Positions 9,616 to 19,522 are shown, numbered from the stretch's first letter. The stretch: DNA of 64,000 bases from Phycisphaerales bacterium (GCA_016710275.1 JADJXS010000001.1:1612001-1676000); one strand, 5' to 3'. The notes: a model not told the origin generated them from the sequence alone. Program-made: numbers and translations.

Positions 9616-11031
9616 ATGGGTCGAGCACTGCTGATCGTGAGCGCGGTGGCGGTGTGCGGCATCGGCGCGCTGGTGGGGGTGCGGATGGCGGGGGTGCTGC
9701 GCGGCGGTGGGGCGGTGGTTGGTGATTCGGGGTCGGCGGCAATTGGTTCGGGAGCGATGGAAGGCGGTCGGTTGGATCTGCCGCCTGTCGTGGACTCGCG
9801 GGGGTTGATTTCAACGACCGCTGATTCGGCGGATTCGACGAACGGAATTCGTGACAGTTCATCAGCGACTGGCGCCGCTGCGGGCGGTGGGGTGCCTGCA
9901 CTTGACGGAATAGCGCTGACGGGCGATCGGCGGGCCGCGGCTCAGGACGCGGCGTTTGCCGTCATTCGATCGGCCCTGCCGTTTCTCGCGAGCGATGGCG
10001 TGAGCGGAAGTGCGAAGGTTGATGCGGTGCAATGGGCGGGTGAGCGGCGGGAGCGAGAGCTGGGCGAGAGATTGCAACGGGCCGAGGCGGCGCTGGCGAA
10101 AGATCCGGATCATGAAGCGGCGCTGGCGGATGCGGTCGACGCACTGCGGGAGATGGGGCAATGGAGCGGGGCGGCGGACCTTTTGGGGCGGCTGGCGCGG
10201 ATCAGCGAAGATGCAGCGCAGCGGGTCGCGCATGCGGACGCCCTGCTGCGGGCGGCGCGATGGATTGATGCGATCGAGCCGCTGCGGTCGCTGGCAGAAG
10301 CGAATCCCGACGATGAGCGGGTGCGATTCAACCTGGCGGTCGCGCTGACCGGCGCGCGGCGGCTGTCGGAGGCGCGACGCGCGTGGGATGACGTAATCAG
10401 CGGCCTGCCCGTGCTGCCGGAACCTGTCCGGGAGCGAGTCTCCGGGCCCAGCCCGAATGCAGTTGGGCCGGATACCGGAGCAGGCGAGCCGTCGAGCCGG
10501 GCGTCTGCGAATGAAAGCTCCGAAGCCGGGTTGCTTCTCGCGATCGCGGCACGGCGGGCGCGCGGCGAAGTGCTGCTGGACCTGCGCTTGTGGGAGGAGG
10601 CGGCCGCGGACCTGGCGGTCGTGGCGGCGATGAACCCGTCCGATGGCGACGCTGCGATGAACCTCGCGCTGGCGCTGTTTCAGTGCGGGCGCGCGGCGGA
10701 GGCGGAGTCGGTACTGCGGCTGGGACTGGCCCATCAGCCGCGAAGCGTGCCGCTGCGGAATCGGCTGGCGGAGCTGCGCTGGACGCTGCTGCACCGCAGC
10801 GCTGAACGGACGAGCGACGGGCAGCCGGCACAGATCGAAGGTGCGGTGGCAGCCGACTTGCGAAGAGCGGCGGCAGACGCGCGGGGAGCGTTCGGGGCGG
10901 ATGTCGATGTTATGGGAGCGGACGTTCGCGAGATTGTGCGCCTCTGCGATGAATCGCTGGAGATCGACCCGGCGCAGCCGCTCATCCGCGCGCTGCGCGA
11001 GCGGGCCGCGGTGTGGCCAGGGCGAGAGTGA
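9616..11031 (+). CDS. TPR-repeat protein with N-terminal membrane anchor
   Basis: 471 residues from ATG 9616, preceded by AAGGGA at good spacing; a GTG sits directly before it at 9613. One hydrophobic helix (residues about 5-28) anchors the protein, then comes a low-complexity Gly/Ser/Ala linker. From about residue 130 on there are several tetratricopeptide-like helical pairs rich in Ala and Leu (AEAALAKDPDHEAALADAVDAL, WIDAIEPLRSLAEANPDDE). TPR arrays are protein-binding scaffolds. The partner is unknown. Its 3' end overlaps the convergent glycosyltransferase gene by 50 bp. Confidence 0.75.
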   Translation: MGRALLIVSAVAVCGIGALVGVRMAGVLRGGGAVVGDSGSAAIGSGAMEGGRLDLPPVVDSRGLISTTADSADSTNGIRDSSSATGAAAGGGVPALDGIALTGDRRAAAQDAAFAVIRSALPFLASDGVSGSAKVDAVQWAGERRERELGERLQRAEAALAKDPDHEAALADAVDALREMGQWSGAADLLGRLARISEDAAQRVAHADALLRAARWIDAIEPLRSLAEANPDDERVRFNLAVALTGARRLSEARRAWDDVISGLPVLPEPVRERVSGPSPNAVGPDTGAGEPSSRASANESSEAGLLLAIAARRARGEVLLDLRLWEEAAADLAVVAAMNPSDGDAAMNLALALFQCGRAAEAESVLRLGLAHQPRSVPLRNRLAELRWTLLHRSAERTSDGQPAQIEGAVAADLRRAAADARGAFGADVDVMGADVREIVRLCDESLEIDPAQPLIRALRERAAVWPGRE

Positions 11032-12319
11032 TCATGACTCCCCACACGACCGCGATGGCCAGCGTGGCCGTGCCGACGGCGCGGGCGTGCGGCGACGCCA
11101 GCGCGGCAATCGCGATGATCCACACGATCAGCGCCGATGCCGCTGCGCGACAGATGCGCCCTTCGCGGCGGCGGGTTTCGACGAGGCGGTGAGCCGCAAC
11201 CGCCAGCGGCCAGTGCATCAGTACGAGGTAATGCGTCCATACCAGCGGAGCGGCCAGCAGCATCAGGGCGATCCAGGCGCCCAGCGCCGCGTTCAGCGGC
11301 TCAGGCGCTTCAGACCGCCCGGCGCGCCAGGTGGCCGCGAGTGTCACGAACAGCAGCGAGGCCATCATCACGGCATAAATCGGCCAGAGCGATTCGCGCG
11401 GCAGATCGGTGATGTTCACGAGGAAGCCGGGGCGGTCTTCGTGCGGATCGGCGTTGACGGGGGTCAGCAGCCGGCGCATCACGATCGGCACGGAGACGTT
11501 CGAATATTTCGCCTTTTGTGGCTTTTCGACGGATAACGTCTGGCGTGCGCCGTGGGACTCCAGCGCCGACCCGCGGAACTGCTGATGCGCCTCCGCCATC
11601 CGCTCGGGGCCAAGCACGAGCAGCGTGAAGCCGGCGCCCAGCGCGATCATCACGCCGAGGGCCGCTGCTGCGGAGCGCCAGCGGCGGGCGAGCAGCAGCA
11701 TGGGCAGCAGCGCCGCCGGCAGCAGCTTGATCAGCACGGCCAGCCCGAGCGGTACGCCGGCGATCCACTCGCGCCCGCGGCGCACCAGCAGCCAGCAGGA
11801 TGTGATCAGGAACAGCAGCAGGATGTTCACCGCGCCGAGCGTGAGCGTGGAGTGGGCATAGGGGGCGACGAGCAGGAGCGGAAGGATGAGCGTCAGCGAG
11901 GGCTGCGCTGCACGGCTCCGGGCACCCGCAGCGCCGCGCGCGTCGCGGTGATGCAGCAAGTCGTGAGGCGGCTGCACGTCGTCGCGCAGAATCACGTCGG
12001 CCATCAGTGCGGTACACACCAGCAGGCCGACGGAGAGCAGCGTGAACAGGTTCAGCGCCACTTCGAGCGGCAGGATGCCCCACGGCGCCATGAACAGCGT
12101 GAAGAAGGGCAGGTAGTTGTGCACGCCCAGGTCGAAGCGCACTTCGCCGCGATGCAGGAACCAGCGCGCGTTCTCCCAGAAATCGTGGAAATCGGTGCCG
12201 GTCCAGGCGCGGATCGGCAGGTAGACGCACATGGCCAGCGTATACGCGCCGGCCACCAGCACGAAGGTCCGCCAAGCGGGCGGAATCGGCTGACCCAGCG
12301 GCGACGGCTCTGTCGGCAA
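10982..12319 (-). CDS. GT87-type membrane glycosyltransferase (DUF2029)
   Basis: 445 residues from TTG 12319, chosen because GGAG stands 6 nt upstream and the frame upstream of it overlaps the preceding gene with an unlikely composition; ATG 12424 would overlap that gene by 74 nt. About ten membrane helices with a periplasmic loop resembling GT-C enzymes of family GT87, polyprenol-phosphate-mannose dependent mannosyltransferases. It follows the polyprenol-phosphate mannose synthase-like gene by 31 bp, so donor synthesis and use are probably encoded together. The acceptor is unknown. Confidence 0.75.
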   Translation of the reverse strand: MPTEPSPLGQPIPPAWRTFVLVAGAYTLAMCVYLPIRAWTGTDFHDFWENARWFLHRGEVRFDLGVHNYLPFFTLFMAPWGILPLEVALNLFTLLSVGLLVCTALMADVILRDDVQPPHDLLHHRDARGAAGARSRAAQPSLTLILPLLLVAPYAHSTLTLGAVNILLLFLITSCWLLVRRGREWIAGVPLGLAVLIKLLPAALLPMLLLARRWRSAAAALGVMIALGAGFTLLVLGPERMAEAHQQFRGSALESHGARQTLSVEKPQKAKYSNVSVPIVMRRLLTPVNADPHEDRPGFLVNITDLPRESLWPIYAVMMASLLFVTLAATWRAGRSEAPEPLNAALGAWIALMLLAAPLVWTHYLVLMHWPLAVAAHRLVETRRREGRICRAAASALIVWIIAIAALASPHARAVGTATLAIAVVWGVMITLALATPRPARAARG

Positions 12320-12350
12320 TGTGGTCTCCGCCGCTGATCCTGCGGCGCGG

Positions 12351-13076
12351 TCAGCGCCGTCCGCGCAGCACGAACGTGTACAGTCGCGCCAGGTGGCGCA
12401 GGTAGCGAAGCTGTTCGGACACATCGAGCTTGGTGCGACCCGCCGCGCGATCGGCAAACGTGATCGGCACTTCCACGACGTTGCGAAAGCCGTGGCGCAC
12501 GATGATCTCGAGCAGAATCTTGTAGCCGACGGGCGCGAGGCGGTCGAGGTGCAGGTCGGAGCGCCGCACGGCGAAGAAGCCGGCCATCATGTCCCTGACG
12601 GGCGTGAGCGGGCGGGCCAGCAACCGGCCGAAGAGAGAATTCAACCGGCGATGCAGCGGCCAGTGGAGATCGACGCGCCCGCCGCGGACGAAGCGGCTGC
12701 CGACGGCCATCTGGACGGCGGGGTCGCGGAGCGCATCGATCAGAGACGGGATGCTCTCGGGCGGGTGCGACAGGTCCGCGTCCATCACGATGCAGGTGCC
12801 GCCGCGGGCTTCGCGGAGGCCGCGGATGACGGCCGTCGCCAGGCCGCGCTCCCCGCGGCGAACGATGCAGCGGAGGCGAACGGCCGCTGTTGCGGCCAGT
12901 TCTTCTGCCAGAACGGCGGTTCCGTCGGGCGAGTCATCATCAACGACCAGCAGTTCGACGGCTGTCGCCGGAGTGCCGCGCAGCGCATCCGACACCCGCT
13001 GCACGAGCGCGGGGAGATTCTCCCGCTCGTTGTAGGTGGGGACGATCACGGAGACGGCCGGTTCATCGTGCGGCAT
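12351..13076 (-). CDS. Polyprenol-phosphate mannose synthase-like GT2 glycosyltransferase
   Basis: 241 residues. It opens with the GT2 signature VSVIVPTYNERENLPAL, then VVDDDSPDGTA and the metal-binding VMDADLSHPPES near residue 97, close to DPM1/Ppm1 enzymes that transfer mannose or glucose from the nucleotide sugar to polyprenol phosphate. No C-terminal membrane helices, so it is a soluble or peripheral, DPM1-like form. A TACATT -10-like hexamer (13089-13084) sits just before the ATG but has no clear -35. Upstream of and co-oriented with the GT87 gene, a likely consumer of its product. Confidence 0.88.
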   Translation of the reverse strand: MPHDEPAVSVIVPTYNERENLPALVQRVSDALRGTPATAVELLVVDDDSPDGTAVLAEELAATAAVRLRCIVRRGERGLATAVIRGLREARGGTCIVMDADLSHPPESIPSLIDALRDPAVQMAVGSRFVRGGRVDLHWPLHRRLNSLFGRLLARPLTPVRDMMAGFFAVRRSDLHLDRLAPVGYKILLEIIVRHGFRNVVEVPITFADRAAGRTKLDVSEQLRYLRHLARLYTFVLRGRR

Positions 13077-13163
13077 CGGCGGGAATGTACCCGAGCGCGG
13101 GGCCAGCGCGGCGATCAGAGTCCTGGCGCCGGCGTGCGGCCCTTGCCGCGGCCTGGCGCGGAA

Positions 13164-16100
13164 TCACTCCAACTGGCGCAGGCTGTCGTCAATTTTCGCC
13201 AATCGCTCGCGGAACTCCGCGAGGCGGGCGCGCTCGGCCTCGATCACGGCGGCCGGGGCCTTGCCGGCGAAGGCCTCGTTGGAGAGCTTTCCCTCGACGC
13301 GGGCGGCGTGCCCGGCGACTTCCTCGCGCTCCCGGGTGAGCCGGGCGCGCTCGGCGCTGAGGTCGGCCAGGCCGCTCACCGGGACGAAGACCTCGACGCC
13401 GGTCATGATGTTGGCGAAACACTCGGCCGGGCGCTGCAGGTCCGGGCCGATGGACAGCGCATCCGTCTGGCCAAGGCGCAGGAGATGCGGCAGGCCGCGC
13501 TCGAGGCGTGCGGCGGTCTGGGCGTCGCAGCGGATGACGGCGGCCGGCAGCGTTCGCAAGGCGGGCTGCTTTGTTGCGGAGCGGATGGCGTTGAGGCGCG
13601 TGCGGATGTCGCGCAAAGCCCGGATGACGCCCTGCAGCTCGTTCATCTCGCGCTCAGCGGCGTCGTCGCGCGTTCCAGCGTCGGCGGCTGCCGCGGGGGA
13701 GCCGGGCCACGGGGCGCGCACCAGCAACGCGGCGGCGGCAGTCGCGGGACGGCCCGGAGCGCCGCGCTTCGGAACAACAACGCCGAGTTTCTGCCAGAGC
13801 GCTTCGGTGATGAAGGGGCCGGCGGGGTGGAGCATGCGCAGGGTGGCGTCCAGACCCCAGGCCAGCACGGCGCGGGCGGCGGCGGCGGAATCGTCGGTCC
13901 GCGGGGTGCCGGCGCCGTCGGCGCCGCGGGTGCTGAGGCGCGGCTTGGCGAACTCGACGTACCAGTCGCAGAATTCGGCCCAGAAGAAGTCGTACAGGCG
14001 GCCCATCGCGTCGCTGAACTGGTAGCGATCCAGGCGCTGCGTCACATCTTCGATGCAGGCGCAGAGCCGCGAGAGCAGCCAGCGGTCTTCGAGCGCCGTC
14101 GGCGCCGCGCGGGCGGTGTCCGGCGGGGCGGCTTCGAGGCTGGGGATCACGAAGCCGGTTGCGGCCTGCCAGAGCTTGGTGCAGAAGTTGCGGCCCTGCT
14201 CGAAGCGCTCGGAGGAGTCCAGCGCGACGCCCAATTCGGACTTCGTCGCGGCGTCGGCCCAGGCGGTGGCGAAGCGCTTTTTGCAGCCGCTGCACGCGGC
14301 GGTCTTGACGTCGATGGGGAACTTGCCGCGCGGCACGACGCTGCTCTGCGGCGTCAGCGCCCGGCAGTGCGGGCATGAGTAGGCCACGGGGATGCGGAGG
14401 TCCTGCGTCTCGCCGGCGAGCTGGGCGAGCGTGACGCGCAGGGCGTCCGCGCCGTAGAGGTCGATCAGGTCGAGCGGGTCCACGCCGTTGCCCAGCGACT
14501 TGGACATGCGGCGGCCCTGGCCGTCCTGAATGGTGGGGTTGATGTAGACGTGCGAAAAGGGGACGCGCTGCGTGAAATACAGCGAGAGCATCACCATCCG
14601 CGCCACCCAGAGCGAGATGATGTCGCGCCCGGTGCACAGGACGGAGGTCGGGAAGAAGTAGTCGAGATCGGCGCGGGTCGGCGGCGCCTCGCCCGCTGCG
14701 CCCGCCTGCGGCGCGTCGCCGACATGCGGCCAGCCGAGCGTCGAGAAGGGCCACAGCGCGGAGCTGAACCAGGTATCCAGCACGTCGGGGTCGCGCTCGA
14801 AGCCGTTTTTCTCGGCCCATTCGATCGCGGCGTCCCGCAGGCAGTCCGTGCCGGTGGGGTTCATGGGGGCGCAGATTGACACGCGCACGCGACGATCGCC
14901 CCGTGCGAGTGCTTCGCGCAGCGCGGTGAATCCGGCGCCGTTGTCGCGGGATACGTCGTGCCATTCGCCCGCACCTGCGACTTCCTCCACGCGAATGACG
15001 CCGGCGCTGCCTGCGAAGGCGCGCAGCGCCGCCTCTTGCACTGGAGGTGCGAGCAGCTCGGACAGCGCCATGTCGCGCGACCAGACGGGGATTCGATGGC
15101 CCCACCAGAGCTGGCGGCTGATGCACCAGTCACGCTTCTCGGAGAGCCAGTCGAGATAGCCCTTGGCGTATCGCGACGGATAGAAGCGCACGCGACCGTC
15201 GCGCACCGCCTCCATCGCCAGCTCGGCGAGCGGACCGCAGCGCACGAACCACTGTTCGCTGATCATCGGCTCGATCGGCGACTTGCTGCGGTCGGAGTGG
15301 CCGACCTGCGTCTCATACGGCTCGACGCGCTCCAGGTAGCCGAGGCGCTCGAGGTCCGCCACGACGCGCTTGCGGGCGTCAGCCTTGGGCATGCCGCGAT
15401 AGTCGTGCTCGCCGGGGGTGAAAGGGCCGCTTGAGCCGGTCGCGCGGGCGGCGCTGTCAGACTGCCCGCAGGCGGACTGGTTCATGAACCCGTCGGACGT
15501 GAGCAGGTTAATGAAGGCCAGGTTGTGGCGCTTGCCGCATTCGTAGTCGTTGGGATCGTGGGCGGGCGTCACCTTGACGCAACCGGTGCCGAACTCGCGA
15601 CTGACGAGGATCGGGTCCGCGATGATCGGGATTCGCCGGTTCATCAGCGGCAGGATGACGTGGCGGCCGATCAGGTGGCGGTAGCGCTCATCTTCGGGGT
15701 GCACGGCGACAGCGGTATCGCCCAGCATCGTCTCGGGGCGGGTGGTCGCGACGACGAGGTAATCCTGACCGCGGCGCGGGTCGGGCGCAGGGGCATCCGC
15801 CGGCGCGGGCTTGTCCGGGCCTTTCGGCGCTTCGGCATCGGCAATCGGCGGTTGACGCCAATCGTCGGGTCGTCCCTCGATCGGGTAGCGGATGTGCCAG
15901 AGCGAGCCTTTCACCGTTTCGTAGTTGATCTCGTCGTCGGCGACGGCGGTCTGGAGCTGCGTGTCCCAGTTCACCATGCGCGGGCCGCGGAAGATCAGGC
16001 CGTCGCGGTAGAGGCGATGAAAAACGTGGTACACGGCGCGGGCGCAGGTGGCGTCGAGGGTGAAGCGGGTGCGGCGCCAGTCTGAGGAACAGCCGATTCG

Positions 16101-16493
16101 CCGAAGCTGCGAGAGGATGCGGGCGCCGTACTCCTCTTTCCATTGCCAGATGCGCGCGACGAGGCCGTCGCGGCCCAGTTCCTTGCGGGTCAGCCCCTCC
16201 TCCTCGCGAAGCCGGCGCTCCACGACCGCCTGGGTGGCGATGCCGGCATGGTCGGTTCCGGGGAGGTACAGGGCGTTGAAGCCGCACATGCGGCGGTAGC
16301 GCGTCACCAGGTCCTGCACGGTGTACATGGCGTGGCCCAGGTGCAGCGCCCCGGTAACGTTGGGCGGCGGCATCATGACAGTGAAGGGCCGGCGCGCGGG
16401 ATCAGGGTCGGCGTCAAATGCGCCGGACCGCTCCCACAAGTCGTAGATGGCCGGTTCGACTTCCCGGGGATCGTAGGCGCCGCCGCTGCTCAT
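13164..16493 (-). CDS. valS: Valine--tRNA ligase with inserted zinc-ribbon
   Basis: 1109 residues, longer than the usual 880-950. It charges tRNA-Val. The class I motifs are intact: PPPNVTGALHLGHAM (HLGH near residue 50) and RMSKSLGN near 663; the editing domain lies between. Just after KMSKS, where most ValRS run straight on to GRNFCNKLW, there is an insertion with two CxxC pairs, SCPHC (about 705) and CSGC (about 732), a likely zinc ribbon. The C-terminal about 70 residues form the tRNA-binding coiled coil. Start ATG 16493 has GGGAGG 4 nt upstream. Confidence 0.97.
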   Translation of the reverse strand: MSSGGAYDPREVEPAIYDLWERSGAFDADPDPARRPFTVMMPPPNVTGALHLGHAMYTVQDLVTRYRRMCGFNALYLPGTDHAGIATQAVVERRLREEEGLTRKELGRDGLVARIWQWKEEYGARILSQLRRIGCSSDWRRTRFTLDATCARAVYHVFHRLYRDGLIFRGPRMVNWDTQLQTAVADDEINYETVKGSLWHIRYPIEGRPDDWRQPPIADAEAPKGPDKPAPADAPAPDPRRGQDYLVVATTRPETMLGDTAVAVHPEDERYRHLIGRHVILPLMNRRIPIIADPILVSREFGTGCVKVTPAHDPNDYECGKRHNLAFINLLTSDGFMNQSACGQSDSAARATGSSGPFTPGEHDYRGMPKADARKRVVADLERLGYLERVEPYETQVGHSDRSKSPIEPMISEQWFVRCGPLAELAMEAVRDGRVRFYPSRYAKGYLDWLSEKRDWCISRQLWWGHRIPVWSRDMALSELLAPPVQEAALRAFAGSAGVIRVEEVAGAGEWHDVSRDNGAGFTALREALARGDRRVRVSICAPMNPTGTDCLRDAAIEWAEKNGFERDPDVLDTWFSSALWPFSTLGWPHVGDAPQAGAAGEAPPTRADLDYFFPTSVLCTGRDIISLWVARMVMLSLYFTQRVPFSHVYINPTIQDGQGRRMSKSLGNGVDPLDLIDLYGADALRVTLAQLAGETQDLRIPVAYSCPHCRALTPQSSVVPRGKFPIDVKTAACSGCKKRFATAWADAATKSELGVALDSSERFEQGRNFCTKLWQAATGFVIPSLEAAPPDTARAAPTALEDRWLLSRLCACIEDVTQRLDRYQFSDAMGRLYDFFWAEFCDWYVEFAKPRLSTRGADGAGTPRTDDSAAAARAVLAWGLDATLRMLHPAGPFITEALWQKLGVVVPKRGAPGRPATAAAALLVRAPWPGSPAAAADAGTRDDAAEREMNELQGVIRALRDIRTRLNAIRSATKQPALRTLPAAVIRCDAQTAARLERGLPHLLRLGQTDALSIGPDLQRPAECFANIMTGVEVFVPVSGLADLSAERARLTREREEVAGHAARVEGKLSNEAFAGKAPAAVIEAERARLAEFRERLAKIDDSLRQLE

Positions 16494-16646
16494 CGTGCCT
16501 CCCTGGCGCGGCGGGGCCTCCGCGGCGCGGCGGATACTCTAATCGAAGGCCGTGGCGCCGCGCCGGGGGCGGCCCATCCACGGCGGGTTCGGCCGTAGAA
16601 TGCCCGGCTGGTCATTCCCCCGCCGCGGGCGGGCAAGGAGCGGAAG

Positions 16647-17816
16647 ATGGGCGAGCGCGGGTTGATTCCGCCGCACGGCGGCGAGCTGGTGGGCCTGGTG
16701 GTCAGTGACGCGACGCGGCGCAGCCTGGCGCAGGATGCGCTGAAAATGCCGCGAATTGCGCTGCCGGAGCGCGAACAGTGCGACCTGGAGCTGCTGGCGG
16801 TCGGGGCCATGAGCCCGTTGCGGACGTTCATGTCCGAACCGGATTTTCACGCCGTGTGCACGGACATGCGGCTGGCGGGCGGGGCGGCCTGGAGCGTTCC
16901 GATCACGTGCAGCGTGGATGCGGCGACGGCGGAGCGGATTCCGTTCGGGTCGCGGGTGGCACTGACGGATGAGCAGGATCGCGCGCTGGCAGTGCTGCAG
17001 GTCGAGGAGAAATACCGGCACGACAAAGGGGCGCTGGAGTGCGAGGCGGTGTATCGGACGCGGGACGCGGCGCATCCGGGGGTGGCGGTGACGATGTCGC
17101 AGGGGGATGTATGCCTGAGCGGGCCGTTGCAGGTGCTGACACCGCGGCATGAGCCGGCTTTCGGCGGGTATCGAATGACGCCGTCGCAGACGCGCGCGGC
17201 GTTTGCGGAGCGCGGGTGGCGGTCGGTGGTGGCGTTCCAGACGCGCAACCCGATTCACCGGGCGCACGAGTACATCACGAAGTGCGCGTTGGAAATCTGC
17301 GACGGGTTGATGGTGCATCCGCTGGTGGGGCAGACGCAGAAGGGGGACATCCCGGCGGACACGCGGATGCGCTGCTACGAGGCGCTGCTGTCGAACTATT
17401 ACAGCGCGCGGAGCGCGATGCTGGCGGTGTGGCCGGCGGCGATGCGCTACGCGGGTCCGCGGGAGGCGGTGCTGCACGCGCTGATTCGGAAGAATTACGG
17501 CTGCACGCATTTCATCGTCGGGCGGGATCACGCCGGCGTCGGGAATTACTACGGCACGTACGACGCGCAGAAGATCTTCGACGAATTTGAGCCGGGGGAG
17601 ATCGGCATCACGCCGCTGCGGTTCGAGAACAGCTTCTGGTGCCGCAAGTCGGGCAGCATGGCCACCGAAAAGACGACGAACAGTGCCGCGGAGGATCGGG
17701 TGTCGCTCTCCGGCACGGCGGTGCGCGAGATGCTGGCGCGCGGCGAACGACCGCCGGTGGAGTTCACGCGCCCGGAAATCGCGGACATCCTGATCGAGGA
17801 CATGCGCCGCGGGTAA
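16647..17816 (+). CDS. sat: Sulfate adenylyltransferase (ATP sulfurylase)
   Basis: 389 residues, the monofunctional Sat type. It makes adenosine 5'-phosphosulfate from sulfate and ATP. RNPIHRAHEY near residue 200 is the nucleotidyltransferase HxxH motif; GRDHAGVGNYYG near 291 is the second conserved loop. No APS kinase domain and no APS reductase nearby. AAGGAG precedes the ATG. With the serine acetyltransferase gene at 20.5 kb it suggests assimilatory sulfur metabolism, though a role in sulfite oxidation cannot be excluded. TAGAAT at 16596-16601 may be its -10, but no good -35 is visible. Confidence 0.95.
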   Translation: MGERGLIPPHGGELVGLVVSDATRRSLAQDALKMPRIALPEREQCDLELLAVGAMSPLRTFMSEPDFHAVCTDMRLAGGAAWSVPITCSVDAATAERIPFGSRVALTDEQDRALAVLQVEEKYRHDKGALECEAVYRTRDAAHPGVAVTMSQGDVCLSGPLQVLTPRHEPAFGGYRMTPSQTRAAFAERGWRSVVAFQTRNPIHRAHEYITKCALEICDGLMVHPLVGQTQKGDIPADTRMRCYEALLSNYYSARSAMLAVWPAAMRYAGPREAVLHALIRKNYGCTHFIVGRDHAGVGNYYGTYDAQKIFDEFEPGEIGITPLRFENSFWCRKSGSMATEKTTNSAAEDRVSLSGTAVREMLARGERPPVEFTRPEIADILIEDMRRG

Positions 17817-17834
17817 GCGGCCGGGGCGGGCGGT

Positions 17835-18749
17835 CTATTCGGCGGCAGGTTCGGGCGGAGCGGCGGGGACCACGTCGCAGCGCACGGCGGCTGCGCGCGT
17901 GACGCGCTCGGCGAATTCGCGTGCGGGACGCTCCGTGCCGAAGACCCGGAAATACGCCGCTCCCGATCCACTCATGCAGAGCGCAGCGCCGGTCGCGTCC
18001 TGAATCTGCGCGGCCAGCGCGCCGAGCGGCGGGCACACCTGCGATGCTGCGCGTTCCAGATCGTTGAACAGCAGCGTCATGAGCGCGTCGGGGTTTTCTA
18101 TCGCGGAGATGACGGATTCGATGGAGGGGCGCTCGGGGGGCGGGGGCAGCTCGTCGAATGCGCGATAGACCGCGGGGGTGGCACAGTGCAGGGGCGGCAG
18201 AATCAGCGCGATCCAGGCCGGCCAGTCGTCGCGGACGGGAGTGACGATCTCGCCGCGCCCGCGGATGCGGCTGACGGCGCGGTGGAGAAAGAGGGCTACG
18301 TCGCTGCCGAGCGCGGCGGCGACGGTCTGCAACTGCCGGTTCGATAGCGGATTGCCGAGCAGGGAATTGGCGGCGCGCAGGGTGGCGGCGGCGTCGGAGC
18401 TTCCGCCGCCCAGGCCGGCCCCGGCGGGAATGCGCTTCGTGAGATGGATGTTGAATCCGACTGCGGCGAGCGGTGCAGGAGCGGGTCTTGAACCGGCATT
18501 GTCGCGAAGGGCGGCCCGCAAAGCACCGGCGGCGCGCAAGACGAGATTGCGGCCGTCGGTCGGCAGGGTGGGGTCGTCACAGGTCAGATGCAGCAAGTCA
18601 TCGGGGCGGCGCTCAATCCGCAGTTCATCGAACAGGCCGATGGTCGCGGTCAGGGAATCGATGGGATGAAAGCCGTCAGCGCGCGGCGGGAAGACGCGCA
18701 GCGCGAGGTTGATCTTGGCACTGGCGCGGATGCTCAGGGCGCGGGACAT
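17835..18749 (-). CDS. ispE: 4-diphosphocytidyl-2-C-methyl-D-erythritol kinase
   Basis: 304 residues from ATG 18749 (MSRALSIRASAKINLAL); ATG 18761 or TTG 18785 would add a few residues. GHMP kinase of the non-mevalonate isoprenoid pathway, phosphorylating CDP-methylerythritol. It shows the N-terminal ASAKINLALRV motif and the ATP-binding PAGAGLGGGSSDAAATL near residue 106. Length fits the family. Convergent with sat, 18 bp apart. Confidence 0.94.
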   Translation of the reverse strand: MSRALSIRASAKINLALRVFPPRADGFHPIDSLTATIGLFDELRIERRPDDLLHLTCDDPTLPTDGRNLVLRAAGALRAALRDNAGSRPAPAPLAAVGFNIHLTKRIPAGAGLGGGSSDAAATLRAANSLLGNPLSNRQLQTVAAALGSDVALFLHRAVSRIRGRGEIVTPVRDDWPAWIALILPPLHCATPAVYRAFDELPPPPERPSIESVISAIENPDALMTLLFNDLERAASQVCPPLGALAAQIQDATGAALCMSGSGAAYFRVFGTERPAREFAERVTRAAAVRCDVVPAAPPEPAAE

Positions 18750-18879
18750 GACGGCGAGCATCGTGCGTCCGGAGAGGCCGGTCAAGGGCGGGTGCTCGGC
18801 ACGTCATGATCTCCGCGCCCCGGCGTGGTGGATGCGGGCCAACGTGCCGGCCGGCCGGCGGTCGGAGGGGCGGCCTCAG

Positions 18880-18908
18880 TTGAGCGGGCTGATGCGGACG
18901 GCTATTCT
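18880..18908 (+). promoter_or_regulatory. Sigma70-like promoter of frr
   Basis: TTGAGC (18880-18885), 17-bp spacer, TATTCT (18903-18908), giving a leader of about 40 nt before frr. Confidence 0.55.
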
Positions 18909-18955
18909 GGCGGTTGCGGCGCGAGAGCCGCGACACCGATCAGGAAGGATGGCCC

Positions 18956-19522
18956 ATGGCGCTGGACGAGATTCTGTTTGCGGCGGAAGAGGGGATGGAC
19001 AAGGCGATGGAGTTCCTCAAGGCGGAATTTCGCGGCGTGCGGACGGGGCGGGCGTCGCCGGGGCTGGTGGACGGGCTGCGGGTGGAGGTGGAGTCGTACG
19101 GCTCGACAATGGCGCTGCGCGAACTGGCGAACGTGGGCGTGGCGGAGGGGAACGTGATCGTGGTCAAGCCGTTTGATCCGTCCACGCTCAAGGACATTCA
19201 GCGCGGGATCGAAAAGAGCGGCATCGGCATCAATCCGCAGAATGACGGAAAAGTGATCCGGCTGCCGGTGCCGCCGCTGTCGGGCGAGCGGCGCAACCAG
19301 CTTGTTTCTCAGGTCAGCAAGGCGGCCGAAGCGCAGAAGGTGGCGGTGCGGAACCTGCGGCGCGACGCGAACAAAGCGATCGACGCCGCGCAGAAGGCAA
19401 AGCTCGTGACGGAGGACGACGCCGAGCGCGGTCAGGAACAGGTGCAGAAGCTGACCGATGATTACGTCAGCCGGATTGATCAGATCGTCGCGGACAAGAC
19501 CCGGGAGATCATGGAGGTCTGA
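18956..19522 (+). CDS. frr: Ribosome recycling factor
   Basis: 188 residues from ATG 18956, set by a strong AGGAAGGA Shine-Dalgarno. With EF-G it splits post-termination ribosomes. The N-terminal helix (FLKAEFRGVRTGRASPGLV), the KPFDPSTLKDIQRGI segment and the C-terminal VRNLRRDANKAID helix are typical, and the length (about 185) is standard. It stands alone rather than in the common tsf-pyrH-frr order. Confidence 0.97.
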   Translation: MALDEILFAAEEGMDKAMEFLKAEFRGVRTGRASPGLVDGLRVEVESYGSTMALRELANVGVAEGNVIVVKPFDPSTLKDIQRGIEKSGIGINPQNDGKVIRLPVPPLSGERRNQLVSQVSKAAEAQKVAVRNLRRDANKAIDAAQKAKLVTEDDAERGQEQVQKLTDDYVSRIDQIVADKTREIMEV

